From Haladaptatus sp. DYF46 (lineage in GTDB: Archaea > Halobacteriota > Halobacteria > Halobacteriales > Haladaptataceae): a stretch of 64,000 nt of DNA. A program made the position numbers and the translations under genes. Under the pieces are notes generated by a model, which had not been told where the DNA came from, did not search any database, and saw only the letters and a list, made by a program, of their open reading frames with translations. Shown here piece after piece: positions 9,361 through 18,146 of this stretch; within the stretch, counting starts at the first letter, position 1, and the number at the start of each line of letters is the position of its first letter. The stretch covers positions 1 to 64,000 of the forward strand of contig NZ_JAJFAY010000006.1 in NCBI RefSeq assembly GCF_021083305.1, given 5' to 3'.

Positions 9361-10459
9361 CGACTCACTGGTGGAGGTGAGCGGACTGCGCAAGCACTTC
9401 GTTCAGAACGATGGACTGATCGACCGACTGATGGGCGCGGAGGAGCGCATCAAGGCCGTCGACGGCGTCGACTTCGAAATCGAACGCGGCGAGACGCTCG
9501 GACTCGTTGGCGAATCCGGAAGCGGAAAGTCCACGACGGCACGGTCGCTCCTGCGCCTCGACGAGCCGACGGAGGGGACGGTTCGCTACGACGGAACCGA
9601 CCTCACCGACCTGTCGGATGGGGAGATGAAGGCGATGCGAAAGCGGATCCAGATGGTGTTTCAGGACCCCGCGTCCAGTCTCAACCGTCGAAAGACCATC
9701 TCACAGCTGCTCAAACAGCCGATGGAGATTCACGGGCTGTACGAGGGCGAACGCGACGAGCGCGTCGACGAACTGATGGAGACGGTCGGCCTTCCGCCGC
9801 AGTTCTCCAATCGGTATCCGCACGAGTTCTCGGGCGGGCAGCGCCAGCGCGTCGGTATCGCCCGCGCGCTGGCGGTCGATCCGGAGTTCATCGTCGCCGA
9901 CGAACCCGTCTCGGCGCTCGACGTCTCCATCCAAGCCCAGGTACTCAACTTGTTGATGGATCTGCAGGACGAGTTGGATCTGACGATCCTGTTCATCGCC
10001 CACGACCTCAGCGTCATCCGCCACGTCTGTGATCGCGTGGCGGTCATGTATCTCGGCGAGATAGTGGAGGTGGCGGACGGGTCGGACCTCTTCGAAAGTC
10101 CGCAACACCCGTACACGAAGTCGTTACTCCGCGCGATTCCGGAACCGGATCCCGACCTCGCCCGCACGCGAACGGCGTTGGAGGGGGAGGTCCCGTCGCC
10201 GCTCGACCCGCCGTCAGGGTGTTCGTTCCACTCTCGCTGCCCGAACGCTACCGAGGAGTGCAAGACGACTGACCCGTCGCTGGATGCGATACCCGGGGCG
10301 AACGACGGGCACAAGGCGGCGTGCATTCACGTCGACGAGTTCGAGTACGGAACGGGCTTCGTCGCCGAGGACGCGGTCGTCGACGACAGGTTCAGCATCG
10401 AGGGCTTCGACCACGCCGACGAACCTGTCGCGGACGGCGGACGGCTGGGTAACGAATGA
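9353..10459 (+). CDS. dppF: ABC transporter ATPase, DppF type
   Basis: A 368-residue ATPase completing the DppD/DppF pair. Walker A GESGSGKS, signature FSGGQRQR, Walker [14 protein letters not shown] and the cysteine motif [14 protein letters not shown] are all present. As in DppF, residues 20-35 hold an insertion ([16 protein letters not shown]) before the core. The C-terminus extends about 40 residues beyond the cysteine motif and is acidic. A GGAG stretch 9-12 bases before the start supports ribosome binding. ATGA overlap couples it to the small gene that follows. Confidence 0.92.
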   Translation: MTDDSLVEVSGLRKHFVQNDGLIDRLMGAEERIKAVDGVDFEIERGETLGLVGESGSGKSTTARSLLRLDEPTEGTVRYDGTDLTDLSDGEMKAMRKRIQMVFQDPASSLNRRKTISQLLKQPMEIHGLYEGERDERVDELMETVGLPPQFSNRYPHEFSGGQRQRVGIARALAVDPEFIVADEPVSALDVSIQAQVLNLLMDLQDELDLTILFIAHDLSVIRHVCDRVAVMYLGEIVEVADGSDLFESPQHPYTKSLLRAIPEPDPDLARTRTALEGEVPSPLDPPSGCSFHSRCPNATEECKTTDPSLDAIPGANDGHKAACIHVDEFEYGTGFVAEDAVVDDRFSIEGFDHADEPVADGGRLGNE

Positions 10460-10662
10460 AAGTCGCGCTGAAGCCGATGATTCGGCTCGCCCTCACGTTC
10501 GCCATCGTGTGGTTCTACAGCGCCCTACTCACGCCACTCGATTCGGGGGTCCGCTTTCTCGCCATCGTCGTGCTCGCCATCCCGACGTGGCTTGTCGTGA
10601 GTCGGGCGCTCTTCACGGACGACGACCGGTCGCCGTTTCGGTTCCGTCGCGACACGGAGTGA
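10456..10662 (+). CDS. Small two-helix membrane protein coupled to dppF
   Basis: A 68-residue protein with two hydrophobic spans (about residues 9-27 and 33-52) joined by a short loop, and a polar, charged C-terminus. Its ATG overlaps the dppF stop by four bases, which argues that it is a real gene of the operon. No family was recognised. It might be an accessory subunit of the transporter or simply a membrane protein that follows the operon. Confidence 0.7.
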   Translation: MKVALKPMIRLALTFAIVWFYSALLTPLDSGVRFLAIVVLAIPTWLVVSRALFTDDDRSPFRFRRDTE

Positions 10663-11093
10663 CCGGGAACCGGCCCGGGTCGCCGTTGTTACGCTTACAC
10701 GATACACTGTGTGTAGGGAGGCTGGAGCGGATTCGGTTTCGCCTACCGCTCGATACGATACGGAAAAACGCTATTCTTAAGAGGGGGGTGATCAGAATAG
10801 GTAGTAGAGAGGCATTTAGAACAACACATATGCCAGACGATAGTATAGAGAACGAGACGAGGTGACGAGGCCACGTAGGATGCAAGCCAACCGTTGGACC
10901 GTCGTCGTTTTGACGATCCATTGCATTACACCCCTACCATTGTAATTTAGATGTGGGAACATTAGGAACCACGGTCGCCTCGGCAGTTTCGAGGACGATA
11001 GCGGTCGACGAACCAAGGGACGGTTCCCGACCGGTACCGAGAGTACGAACGAACCGGAGAACCCGTCGAATCGTTTAGAATTACTAAACGAGT
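10663..11093. other. Intergenic region between converging genes
   Basis: No convincing gene; frames here are short and not acidic. It holds an inverted repeat with 7-base arms, CTATTCT (10771-10777) and AGAATAG (10794-10800), around a G-run, and the stem-loop at 11071-11091. Confidence 0.5.
11071..11091 (-). terminator. Stem-loop just past the IclR stop codon
   Basis: TCGTTTAG and CTAAACGA are perfect 8-base arms around a 5-base loop, beginning 3 bases after the stop codon of the leftward IclR gene. There is no T-run, so it may protect the transcript end rather than terminate by itself. Confidence 0.45.
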
Positions 11094-11858
11094 TCAATCG
11101 GATCGGAGTTCCAGTTCTACCTGCTTCGCGGTACTCAACACCTGTCCGGTGATGTCCTCCTCGAAACGCCTGCCGTTGAGCACCTCCGCCCGTCCGACCA
11201 CGGAGATGGCCCCCTCGCGCTCGTCCTCGTTACTGCGGACGGGAGCGGCAACGCCGTTGACTCCTTCGATTCGTTCCTCCCGACAGTAAGCGACGCCGTC
11301 ACCGCGGACGCTTCGAAGTTGTGCGTCGAGCGTCTCCCGGTCGGTTATCGTTTGGGGTGTTCGCGCGGGCAACCCGTGTCGTCGAACGCACTCCTCGACA
11401 CGTTGGTCGGGCATCGAAGCGAGAATCGCCTTTCCAGCGGCGGTCGCGTGGAGCGGCAGTTGGTCACCATCGACCGACGGCGGCGACCACGTGCCGGAAC
11501 TCACCGCGTGATAGACACGAGTCCCGCGGCCCTCCTCCTCGATGAAGAGGCCGACCCATTCTCCGGTCGTCTTCGAGAGGTTGTCCAAGTAGGGTTTCGC
11601 AACGCGGAACAGGTTCGACCGCTCCCGCGTCCGTTCGCCCGTCGCGAGCGCGCGCAAGGTGAGGTCGTATCGGCCGTCGATTTTCTTCACGTATCCCAAA
11701 CTGCGAAGCGTCGTCAGGTGGTTGTGGACGGTTCCCTTCGTCGCGTCCATTCTGGTGGTCACGTTGGTCACGCCGAGCGGCCCATCGGTCGCGAGAATTT
11801 CTATGAGCGCGAACGACGTCCGCGTCGCCTTCACCGGATACCGATTCGGTTCGTCCAT
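11094..11858 (-). CDS. IclR family transcriptional regulator
   Basis: A 254-residue regulator with an N-terminal winged helix (about residues 12-60, including TRMDATKGTVHNHLTTLRSLGYV) and an effector domain (LHATAAGKAILASM near 133; GVNGVAAPVRSNEDEREGAISV near 207). The start ATG 11858 (MDEPNRYPVK) is set by a strong TATA box about 28 bases upstream. It is divergent from the rhamnulokinase gene across 288 bases containing a palindrome at 11900-11912, so it probably controls itself and the sugar genes to its right. Confidence 0.88.
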   Translation of the reverse strand: MDEPNRYPVKATRTSFALIEILATDGPLGVTNVTTRMDATKGTVHNHLTTLRSLGYVKKIDGRYDLTLRALATGERTRERSNLFRVAKPYLDNLSKTTGEWVGLFIEEEGRGTRVYHAVSSGTWSPPSVDGDQLPLHATAAGKAILASMPDQRVEECVRRHGLPARTPQTITDRETLDAQLRSVRGDGVAYCREERIEGVNGVAAPVRSNEDEREGAISVVGRAEVLNGRRFEEDITGQVLSTAKQVELELRSD

Positions 11859-11880
11859 GAGCGTACATCGCAAGAGTGCC

Positions 11881-11890
11881 ATTTATATTT
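11881..11890 (-). promoter_or_regulatory. TATA box of the IclR gene
   Basis: AAATATAAAT on the minus strand, centred 28 bases before ATG 11858, as in leaderless haloarchaeal promoters. Confidence 0.55.
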
Positions 11891-11899
11891 GTTCACCGA

Positions 11900-11912
11900 T
11901 GCTAAACTAGCA
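11900..11912. promoter_or_regulatory. Palindrome TGCTA-AAC-TAGCA, candidate IclR operator
   Basis: Perfect 5-base arms immediately upstream of the IclR TATA box. A half-site TGCTAAA recurs at 12063-12069 on the rhamnulokinase side of the same divergent region. Confidence 0.4.
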
Positions 11913-12146
11913 GTTTGAATTCATACCGAATGATGATTTATGTTCTGTCGAAGACGGGCGTTCACCGACTTTTCGAACGTATCCACACGAAAACCGAAGT
12001 GTGAGACCCTCACGGATCCGTTTTGTCCTCCTAAACATACCAGTATGCTATCCGTAATTTTCTGCTAAATTGAAGACTTTTCCATAGCGTGAGTCAGTTC
12101 GGGAAACATTAAAAACAATGGAGGACATCGATAACGAAAGAACGGC

Positions 12147-13595
12147 ATGAAACACGTAGCAGTGGATATCGGCGCTAACGGCGGCACGGTGTTCGCCGGA
12201 AGCATCGAAACCGGCCGACTGGACGTGGCCGAGATTTACCGGTTCGACAACCGACCCACGGAGACGGACGGTCGATACGTTTGGGAGCTATCGAGGCTCC
12301 TCGATGACATCGAAACCGGCCTCTCGTTGGCTGCCGAAGAACTCGACGGAGTCGACACGGTCGGAATCGACACGTGGGGGCTCGATTTCGGACTGCTCCG
12401 CGACGGCGAACCGATGGGCGACCCGTACTCCTACCGCGACCCGGCGGTGATCGAAACGCGCGATGCTATCATCGACGCGGTCGGAAAGCGGTCGATATTC
12501 GACGCCACCGGACTCAACCACTGGAACACCCCGAACACGCTCTGGCAGTACCACGCGCTCGCCGAAAACGAACCGGACCGTCTCGCCGACGCGGACCGCC
12601 TGCTGATGATGCCGCAGTTGCTGACGTATCTCCTCGGCGGCGACCCCGTCACGGAAGTCACCGTCGCCTCGACGACGCAGATGTTGGACCCCGAACGGCG
12701 GGCGTGGAACACCGACCTCCTCGATGACCTCTCGCTCCCGACCGAACCGCTGCCGCCGCTCCGCGAACCGGGAAGCACGGCCGGAACGGTGTCGGCGGAG
12801 TATCTCCCGTCGGAACCGGAACTGGTCCTCCCGGCGAGCCACGACACGGCGGCGGCCGTCGCCGGAATGCCGCTTTCGGACGGTACGGCGTTCCTCAGCA
12901 CCGGGTCGTGGTTCATCCTCGGACTCGTAACTTCGCAGCCGAACCGCTCGGCGGCGGCCTACGAGGCCGGACTCTCCAACGAACTGGGCTTCGACCACAC
13001 CGTCCGTCTGCTGAAGAACGTGAACGGGTTCTTCCTGCTCGAAGAGTGTCGATGGGCGTGGGAGGAACGCGGCGAGTCGGCGTCCTACGAGGAGTTGATA
13101 GCCGCCGCTCGCGACGTACCTGCAAGGAAAACGCTCGTGGACCCGGACGCGGAGACCTTCAGCATCGACGGAGAGATGCCGGAGCGGATAGCCGACTACT
13201 GCCGGGAGACAGAACAACCGATTCCGGAAACGAAGGGCGAAACCGTCCGCTGTCTCCTCGATAGCCTCGCGGTGAAAACGGCCGTCGCGCTCGACGAGAT
13301 CGCGTCCGTGACCGGTCGTGACCCGTCCACGCTCCACGTCGGCGGTGGCGGCGTTCGAAACGAACTGTTCTGCCGAACCCTCGCTGACGCGACCGGGAGG
13401 GTGGTCCGTGCGGGACCGACGGAAGCCACGGCGACGGGCAACCTCCTGACGCAGGCGGTCGCCGCCGGGTCGCTTCCCGACCTCGAAACGGGGCGCGAAC
13501 TCGTCGAAGCGACGACGAATATTCGCACGTACGAACCGACGGGCGGCGGATGGGACGACGCGAAGACGACGATGCGCGAACTGGCGTCCCGGTGA
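12147..13595 (+). CDS. rhaB: FGGY carbohydrate kinase, rhamnulokinase type
   Basis: A 482-residue sugar kinase that would phosphorylate L-rhamnulose (or L-fuculose) at C1 in the cytoplasm. Family landmarks: MKHVAVDIGANGG at the N-terminus (phosphate loop), GIDTWGLDFGLL near 72-83, the ATGLNHWNTPNTLWQ segment, STGSWFILG near 250, LLKNVNGFFLLEECRWAW near 292, and the C-terminal HVGGGGVRNELFC and AGPTEATATGN motifs that bind ATP. Length is close to bacterial RhaB. No rhamnose isomerase was recognised; a class II aldolase lies 7.6 kb downstream. A weak TATA-like ATTAAAAA lies about 35 bases upstream. Fuculokinase or xylulokinase specificity is possible but less likely. Confidence 0.8.
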   Translation: MKHVAVDIGANGGTVFAGSIETGRLDVAEIYRFDNRPTETDGRYVWELSRLLDDIETGLSLAAEELDGVDTVGIDTWGLDFGLLRDGEPMGDPYSYRDPAVIETRDAIIDAVGKRSIFDATGLNHWNTPNTLWQYHALAENEPDRLADADRLLMMPQLLTYLLGGDPVTEVTVASTTQMLDPERRAWNTDLLDDLSLPTEPLPPLREPGSTAGTVSAEYLPSEPELVLPASHDTAAAVAGMPLSDGTAFLSTGSWFILGLVTSQPNRSAAAYEAGLSNELGFDHTVRLLKNVNGFFLLEECRWAWEERGESASYEELIAAARDVPARKTLVDPDAETFSIDGEMPERIADYCRETEQPIPETKGETVRCLLDSLAVKTAVALDEIASVTGRDPSTLHVGGGGVRNELFCRTLADATGRVVRAGPTEATATGNLLTQAVAAGSLPDLETGRELVEATTNIRTYEPTGGGWDDAKTTMRELASR

Positions 13596-13618
13596 ACCAA
13601 CGTCGGCCCCACTCCGCT

Positions 13619-14395
13619 TCAGCGCGAGGTGTAGCCGCCGTCGACGCGAACGATTTCGCCGGTCGTGTACGCCGACGCCTCGCTTGCGAGGTAGACGACG
13701 ATTCCGCGGAGGTCGTCCGGGCGGCCAAGCCGTCCCATCGGTGTGTTGTCCACCCACGTTCGTTCCATCTCGGGGTCGGCTTCGAGTACTTCCTCGACGA
13801 GGTCGGTCCGCATGTACCCCGGCGCGATGGCGTTGACGCGAACGCCGCGGTCGGCCCATTCGACGGCCATCGACTTCGTCACCATCAGCACGCCCGCCTT
13901 CGACGCGTTGTATCCGACCTGCGGCTGCGGAACGTTGACGTTGTACGCCGACATCGAGGCGATGTTGACGATGCGTCCCTCGCTCCGTTCAAGCATTCGA
14001 CGACCGACGTGTTTCGCACAGAGGAACACGCCCGAGAGGTTCACGTCGAGCGTCTTCTGCCACGTCTCGTACTCCATCTCCTCGGCCGGGGCGTTCGCGG
14101 CGATGCCGGCGTTGTTTATCAGGACGTCTATCGGTCCGAGACGGTCCGTTACCGTCTCCACCATCGCTTCGACTTCGGCTTCGTCCGTCACGTCCACCTC
14201 GACGGCGGTGGTATCGACGCCGATTTCTTCGAGTTCCGAGGCCGTCGCTTCCGCGGTTTCGATATCGACGTCGACTATCGCCACGTCGGCACCCGCCTCC
14301 GCGAGTGCGTCCGCCATCTCCTTCCCGAGTCCGCGGGCCGCTCCCGTCACGATGGCGGTCTCTCCGTCGAGCGCAAATCGGTCTAGTACACCCAT
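13619..14395 (-). CDS. SDR family NAD(P)-dependent dehydrogenase
   Basis: A 258-residue classical short-chain dehydrogenase. The cofactor motif TGAARGLG lies near residues 17-24, NNAG near 95, the catalytic Ser in NIASMSAYN, and Tyr/Lys in GYNASK. The end AYTTGEIVRVDGGYT is typical of sugar and polyol SDRs. ATG 14395 (MGVLDRFAL) is chosen over upstream ATGs for family fit. Its tail is 23 bases from the kinase stop, with genes converging. A role as sugar 1-dehydrogenase or gluconate-5-dehydrogenase-like enzyme fits the cluster; the substrate is not readable. Confidence 0.85.
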   Translation of the reverse strand: MGVLDRFALDGETAIVTGAARGLGKEMADALAEAGADVAIVDVDIETAEATASELEEIGVDTTAVEVDVTDEAEVEAMVETVTDRLGPIDVLINNAGIAANAPAEEMEYETWQKTLDVNLSGVFLCAKHVGRRMLERSEGRIVNIASMSAYNVNVPQPQVGYNASKAGVLMVTKSMAVEWADRGVRVNAIAPGYMRTDLVEEVLEADPEMERTWVDNTPMGRLGRPDDLRGIVVYLASEASAYTTGEIVRVDGGYTSR

Positions 14396-14552
14396 CTGTT
14401 CCGAATACTGTTCGCCCATCCATAGTAAATATTTCGCAGGAATCAGTGGAGACAATATTCGGGTGAACGCGGCCGGAACCCGAGACGGGTTGGAAGCGAG
14501 TCCGGGGGAGAAGATTTAACCGACAGTCCCGAGATGACAGTCATATCCGCCT

Positions 14553-15584
14553 ATGAAAGCAGCAGTACTGACGGATACCGGTTCCGTCGCCATCGAGGAG
14601 CGAGAGAAACCGAATCCGGGAGCGGACGACGTCCTCGTCCGCGTGAACGCCTGTGGCGTCTGTATGACCGACTATCACATGTATCACGGAACCTTTCCCG
14701 TCGATTTCCCGACGATTCCGGGCCACGAGAGCGCCGGGGAAGTCGTCGCCGTCGGCGACGACGTGTCGGACGTCGACGTCGGGGACAGGGTCGCCATCAA
14801 CCCCTCCATTCCCTGCAACCGATGTCAGGCGTGCGTGAACGGCAACGAGAACCTCTGTGAGAACTTCACCTCCATCGGCGGCGCGGCCGACACCATCATC
14901 GACGGCGCGTTCGCCGAATACGTCCGTGCGCCCGCGGGGTACGTCGAATCCATCGGGGACGTTCCGTATCGGACGGCCGCGTTCGCCGAACCCCTCGCCT
15001 GCTGCATTCACGCCGTCGATCAGGTATCCCTCGAATCCGGCGACACGGTCGTCATCATCGGCGCGGGACCCATCGGTCTGCTCCTCGCCCAGACCTTCCG
15101 CGCGAGCGGCGCGGGAACGGTCGTCGTCTCGGAACCCGTCGACGAACGGCGCGAACTGGCGCTCGAAACCGGTGCTGACGCCGTGGTCGACCCCGTCGAA
15201 TCCGAGTTGGCGTCCGAACTCGACGACCTCGTCGACCGAGTGGACATCGCCGTCGAAGCCGTCGGCCTCCCGGAGACCATCGAAACAGCCCTATCGTTGC
15301 CGTCCGCGGGCGGGACGACGCTCGTCTTCGGCGTCCCGCCGCAGGGAACGACCGTCGAAATCGACCCGTTCGACGTCTACTACGACGAACTCGAACTCGT
15401 CGGGACGTTCTCGCTCACCCCGAACGACTTCGCTCGCGCCGTCACGTTCCTCCGAAACGGGCGAATCGACGTCGAACCGCTCGTCACCGACGAGTACGAC
15501 CTCGACGGACTTTCGGACGCGTTCTCGCAGATGGAGGACAAGAAGGGGTTGAAGAAGATGATCTACCCGAACGACGATCGATGA
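14553..15584 (+). CDS. Zinc-dependent alcohol/polyol dehydrogenase (MDR family)
   Basis: A 343-residue medium-chain dehydrogenase. Catalytic zinc ligands are Cys in ACGVCMTDYH (about 37) and the GHE motif (His near 59). The structural zinc loop has four cysteines (CNRCQACVNGNENLC, about 88-102), and the Rossmann motif GAGPIGLL lies near 170. Close in style to sorbitol, threonine or galactitol dehydrogenases, it oxidises a sugar alcohol or sugar. It stands alone on the plus strand between two SDR genes that point the other way, so the three genes may form one inducible group. Confidence 0.87.
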   Translation: MKAAVLTDTGSVAIEEREKPNPGADDVLVRVNACGVCMTDYHMYHGTFPVDFPTIPGHESAGEVVAVGDDVSDVDVGDRVAINPSIPCNRCQACVNGNENLCENFTSIGGAADTIIDGAFAEYVRAPAGYVESIGDVPYRTAAFAEPLACCIHAVDQVSLESGDTVVIIGAGPIGLLLAQTFRASGAGTVVVSEPVDERRELALETGADAVVDPVESELASELDDLVDRVDIAVEAVGLPETIETALSLPSAGGTTLVFGVPPQGTTVEIDPFDVYYDELELVGTFSLTPNDFARAVTFLRNGRIDVEPLVTDEYDLDGLSDAFSQMEDKKGLKKMIYPNDDR

Positions 15585-15600
15585 CGCTGACCGATGACGC

Positions 15601-16377
15601 TCAGCGACTGTCCAACCGCCAACTGTCGATGGGGACCTGCCCGCCGTCGACGCGCAGTTCGTGGCCGTTGATGTAGTCGCTGGCGGGCGACGCGAGGAAC
15701 GTCGTCGCCTGCGCGACGTCCTCGGGGTCGGCGAACCGCCCGAGCGGGTTGTTGTCGAGTATCTGTTTCCGGACGGCGTCGCTGAACTCCTCCGTCATCC
15801 GGGTGTTCACCCACCCCGGCGCGACGGCGTTGACGCGGACGCCTTCCCGACCGAGTTCGAGCGCGAGACTCTTGGTCAACCCGAGCAGGCTGAACTTCCC
15901 GACGTCGTAGGCGGGCGACATCCCGACGCCGTTCTTCGTGTGAATCGACGTGACGTTGATCATCTTCCCGTATCCGCGCTCGACCATCCCGTCCACGACC
16001 GCTCGGATGCAGTTCAACGACCCGTTGAGGTGGACGTCGATGTTCAACTCGAACGTGTCGTCGTACCCCTCGTCGAGGAACGGCCCGGCGTCGCCGACGC
16101 CCGCGTTGTTCACGAGGATGTCTATCGGTCCGAGACGCTCCGTGGCCGTCTCCACCATCGCTTCGACTTCCGCGCTGTCCGTCACGTCCGCGCCGATGCC
16201 GATGCACTCGACACCCAAGTCACGAATCTCGGCGGCAGTTTCCTCTGCGACGTCGGGGTCCACGTCGTTGACGACGACGTCGGCACCGTTGGTCGCGAAT
16301 CGTTTCGCCGTCTCTCTACCCATACCGCGGCCCGCGCCGGTGACGAGCGCGGTCCGCTCGGACAAGTCACAGTCCAT
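15601..16377 (-). CDS. SDR family NAD(P)-dependent dehydrogenase
   Basis: A 258-residue short-chain dehydrogenase with cofactor motif TGAGRGMG (about 13-20), NNAGV near 91, Ser in NVTSIHT, and Tyr in AYDVGKFS followed four residues on by the catalytic Lys. It is about the same length as the SDR at 13619-14395, and both carry an EVEAMVETVTDRLGPIDVL-like stretch, so they are paralogues. An AAATATATGG box about 25 bases before ATG 16377 indicates its own leaderless promoter. A substrate among deoxy sugars or aldonates is inferred from neighbours only. Confidence 0.85.
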   Translation of the reverse strand: MDCDLSERTALVTGAGRGMGRETAKRFATNGADVVVNDVDPDVAEETAAEIRDLGVECIGIGADVTDSAEVEAMVETATERLGPIDILVNNAGVGDAGPFLDEGYDDTFELNIDVHLNGSLNCIRAVVDGMVERGYGKMINVTSIHTKNGVGMSPAYDVGKFSLLGLTKSLALELGREGVRVNAVAPGWVNTRMTEEFSDAVRKQILDNNPLGRFADPEDVAQATTFLASPASDYINGHELRVDGGQVPIDSWRLDSR

Positions 16378-16684
16378 GTTCGGAGTGACTGGGTTTGACC
16401 ATATATTTGTTTCGTGTACTTGAGAAGAAATAGTGACTTCAAGTGGTTGTAGTAAGGGCAATGCTTAATTATGAGTAATGGAATTATTCGCGTGGATAAC
16501 TGTCGACGGAAACCGGTATCGAAGCCATCGACATCCCGCCGGACGGTTCGGTCGATATCGACGGCGTCGTCGGACGCACACGCGGTCGATGCGACGAACC
16601 CGGCCGAACGCCTGCAGGGGACTGACCATCACCAGACACGGACAATGAACACGAGCAATCGAACCACGGCAACGGAGCCGACCA
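16378..16684. other. Divergent promoter region with long leader
   Basis: Holds the TATA box of the leftward SDR (16399-16409) and an AT-rich box near 16463-16470 pointing right. If the latter drives the binding-protein operon, the leader is about 190 bases, unusually long for this group, and contains the coding-like remnant at 16500-16625. Confidence 0.45.
16500..16625 (+). pseudogene. Possible gene remnant with haloarchaeal codon pattern
   Basis: One frame between a TAA (16497) and a TGA (16623) reads as an acidic peptide (ETGIEAIDIPPDGSVDIDGV in its centre) with the GAC/GTC-rich codons of real genes here, but it has no start codon. It could be the tail of a deleted gene or chance. No family recognised. 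Confidence 0.25.
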
Positions 16685-18094
16685 ATGACGAATAGGACGC
16701 GCCGCGACTTCCTCGCGGTCGCCGGGACGAGCGCGGCAGTCGGCCTCAGCGGCTGTACGCGAGGCGGAGAGGCCTCGTCGGGGAGCGATACGAAGACGGT
16801 GGACCCGACGAGCGGCGACGCGAAAATCAGCCTCTCCGAGTACACCGGCGCGAACATCGAGTGGAAGCAACACGAGGGGACGACCATCAACGTCGGAGCA
16901 GTCCAACACGCGTGGATAGACAACATCCGTCCGCTCGTCCCGCTGTTCGAGGAGTTGACGGGCATCGACGTGGTGTGGAACATCCTCCCGGAACAGCAGT
17001 TCCGGACGAAGCGACTCACCGACGTGAGCACCGGAGCCGGAAAGTTCGACGTCTTCTTCATGGACCAAGTCGTCAACCAGTTCCGCGAGGCGGGGTGGCT
17101 CCAGTTCCTCGACCCGTACTTCGAGCGCGATGATCTCTTCGACGAGCAGTGGTATCAACCGAACGACCTCCTCGGTGTCTGTCGCGAGGCGTGCCACGGG
17201 GCCGGTCGGACGAAACATTGGACGGGCATGCCGATAACCGTCGAGGTTCACACGATGTTCTATCGGAAGGACCTCTACGAGAAACACGGCCTGTCGGTGC
17301 CGAAGACGACCGACCAGTTCCTCCACAACGCGAAGGTCATTCAGGAGGAAGAAGAGGGCATGTCGGGGCTCGTCAACCGCGGCCAGAAAGGGTACGGCAT
17401 GAACGTCTACACGATGGACGCGTGGATTCGGGAGTACGGCGGGAGCCTCTGGAAGCAGTACCCGGACGAATCCGGCCTCGATACCGACGCGGCGAAGCGG
17501 GCGTGTCGGTACTACGTCGATGCGTTACAGAAGTACGGCCCGCCGTCTATCGGGACCATGACGTGGTCGGAGGTGGTCGCGGCCATGCAAGGCGGCAACG
17601 CCGCGCACGTGATGAACGACGCGAACCTCTTCTGGGGAAGCTTCGCCGACTCCTCCCCCGACGGGGGCGAAATTGGCGTCGCCAAGATGGTGACGCCGAC
17701 GACGAAGGGAAGCAAGTTCGCGCCGGGCGCGTTCACGTGGCAACTGTCCACGTCGAAGGCCGCGCGACACCCCGAGGCGGCGTTCCTGTTCATGCTGTGG
17801 GCGACGTCGAAGCCGACCCAACGGTGGATGTCGATTCAGCGGAACGCGTCGTTCCCGACGCGCCAATCCATCTGGTCGAAGAAGGCGTACAAGAAGAAGT
17901 ACGGGAAGACGTTCAGTCGTGTGTCGCTGGAATCGCTGAGTGACGCGGTGACGGAACCGTACGACGCGATGTACCCCGTCTGGGCACAGAAGTACTCCAT
18001 CCAGCTTCAGAAGGCCATCACCGGCGGCAAGTCCGTCGAATCGGCCCTCTCGAAGTCCGCACAACAGGCCGAACTCATCGTCCAGCAGGACTGA
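16685..18094 (+). CDS. Sugar ABC transporter substrate-binding lipoprotein (SBP family 1)
   Basis: A 469-residue CUT1-class binding protein. A Tat motif (RTRRDFLAVAG, Arg6-Arg7) and lipobox GLSGC (Cys24) indicate folded export and lipid anchoring. The body has the family pattern: LTGIDVVWNILPEQQF near 95, MPITVEVHTMFYRKDLYEKHGL near 180 and GAFTWQLSTSKAARHPEAAFLFMLW near 345. It is followed 52 bases later by two permeases. The ligand is presumably a sugar or oligosaccharide that feeds the kinase, aldolase and dehydratase around it. Confidence 0.9.
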   Translation: MTNRTRRDFLAVAGTSAAVGLSGCTRGGEASSGSDTKTVDPTSGDAKISLSEYTGANIEWKQHEGTTINVGAVQHAWIDNIRPLVPLFEELTGIDVVWNILPEQQFRTKRLTDVSTGAGKFDVFFMDQVVNQFREAGWLQFLDPYFERDDLFDEQWYQPNDLLGVCREACHGAGRTKHWTGMPITVEVHTMFYRKDLYEKHGLSVPKTTDQFLHNAKVIQEEEEGMSGLVNRGQKGYGMNVYTMDAWIREYGGSLWKQYPDESGLDTDAAKRACRYYVDALQKYGPPSIGTMTWSEVVAAMQGGNAAHVMNDANLFWGSFADSSPDGGEIGVAKMVTPTTKGSKFAPGAFTWQLSTSKAARHPEAAFLFMLWATSKPTQRWMSIQRNASFPTRQSIWSKKAYKKKYGKTFSRVSLESLSDAVTEPYDAMYPVWAQKYSIQLQKAITGGKSVESALSKSAQQAELIVQQD

Positions 18095-18146
18095 CCATGA
18101 TACGAACACGTACCCACCGCAAATCGACGGACCACACCACCGAACC

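Noticed and set aside
12288..13859. A 523-codon minus-strand frame opposite the rhamnulokinase
   Set aside because: Arginine-rich antisense shadow overlapping a well-supported kinase and the next gene.
16471..16695. 74-codon frame before the sugar-binding protein
   Set aside because: Its ATG lies at the AT-rich box that probably forms the promoter, so it would not be on the transcript; composition is basic and Ser/Thr-rich.
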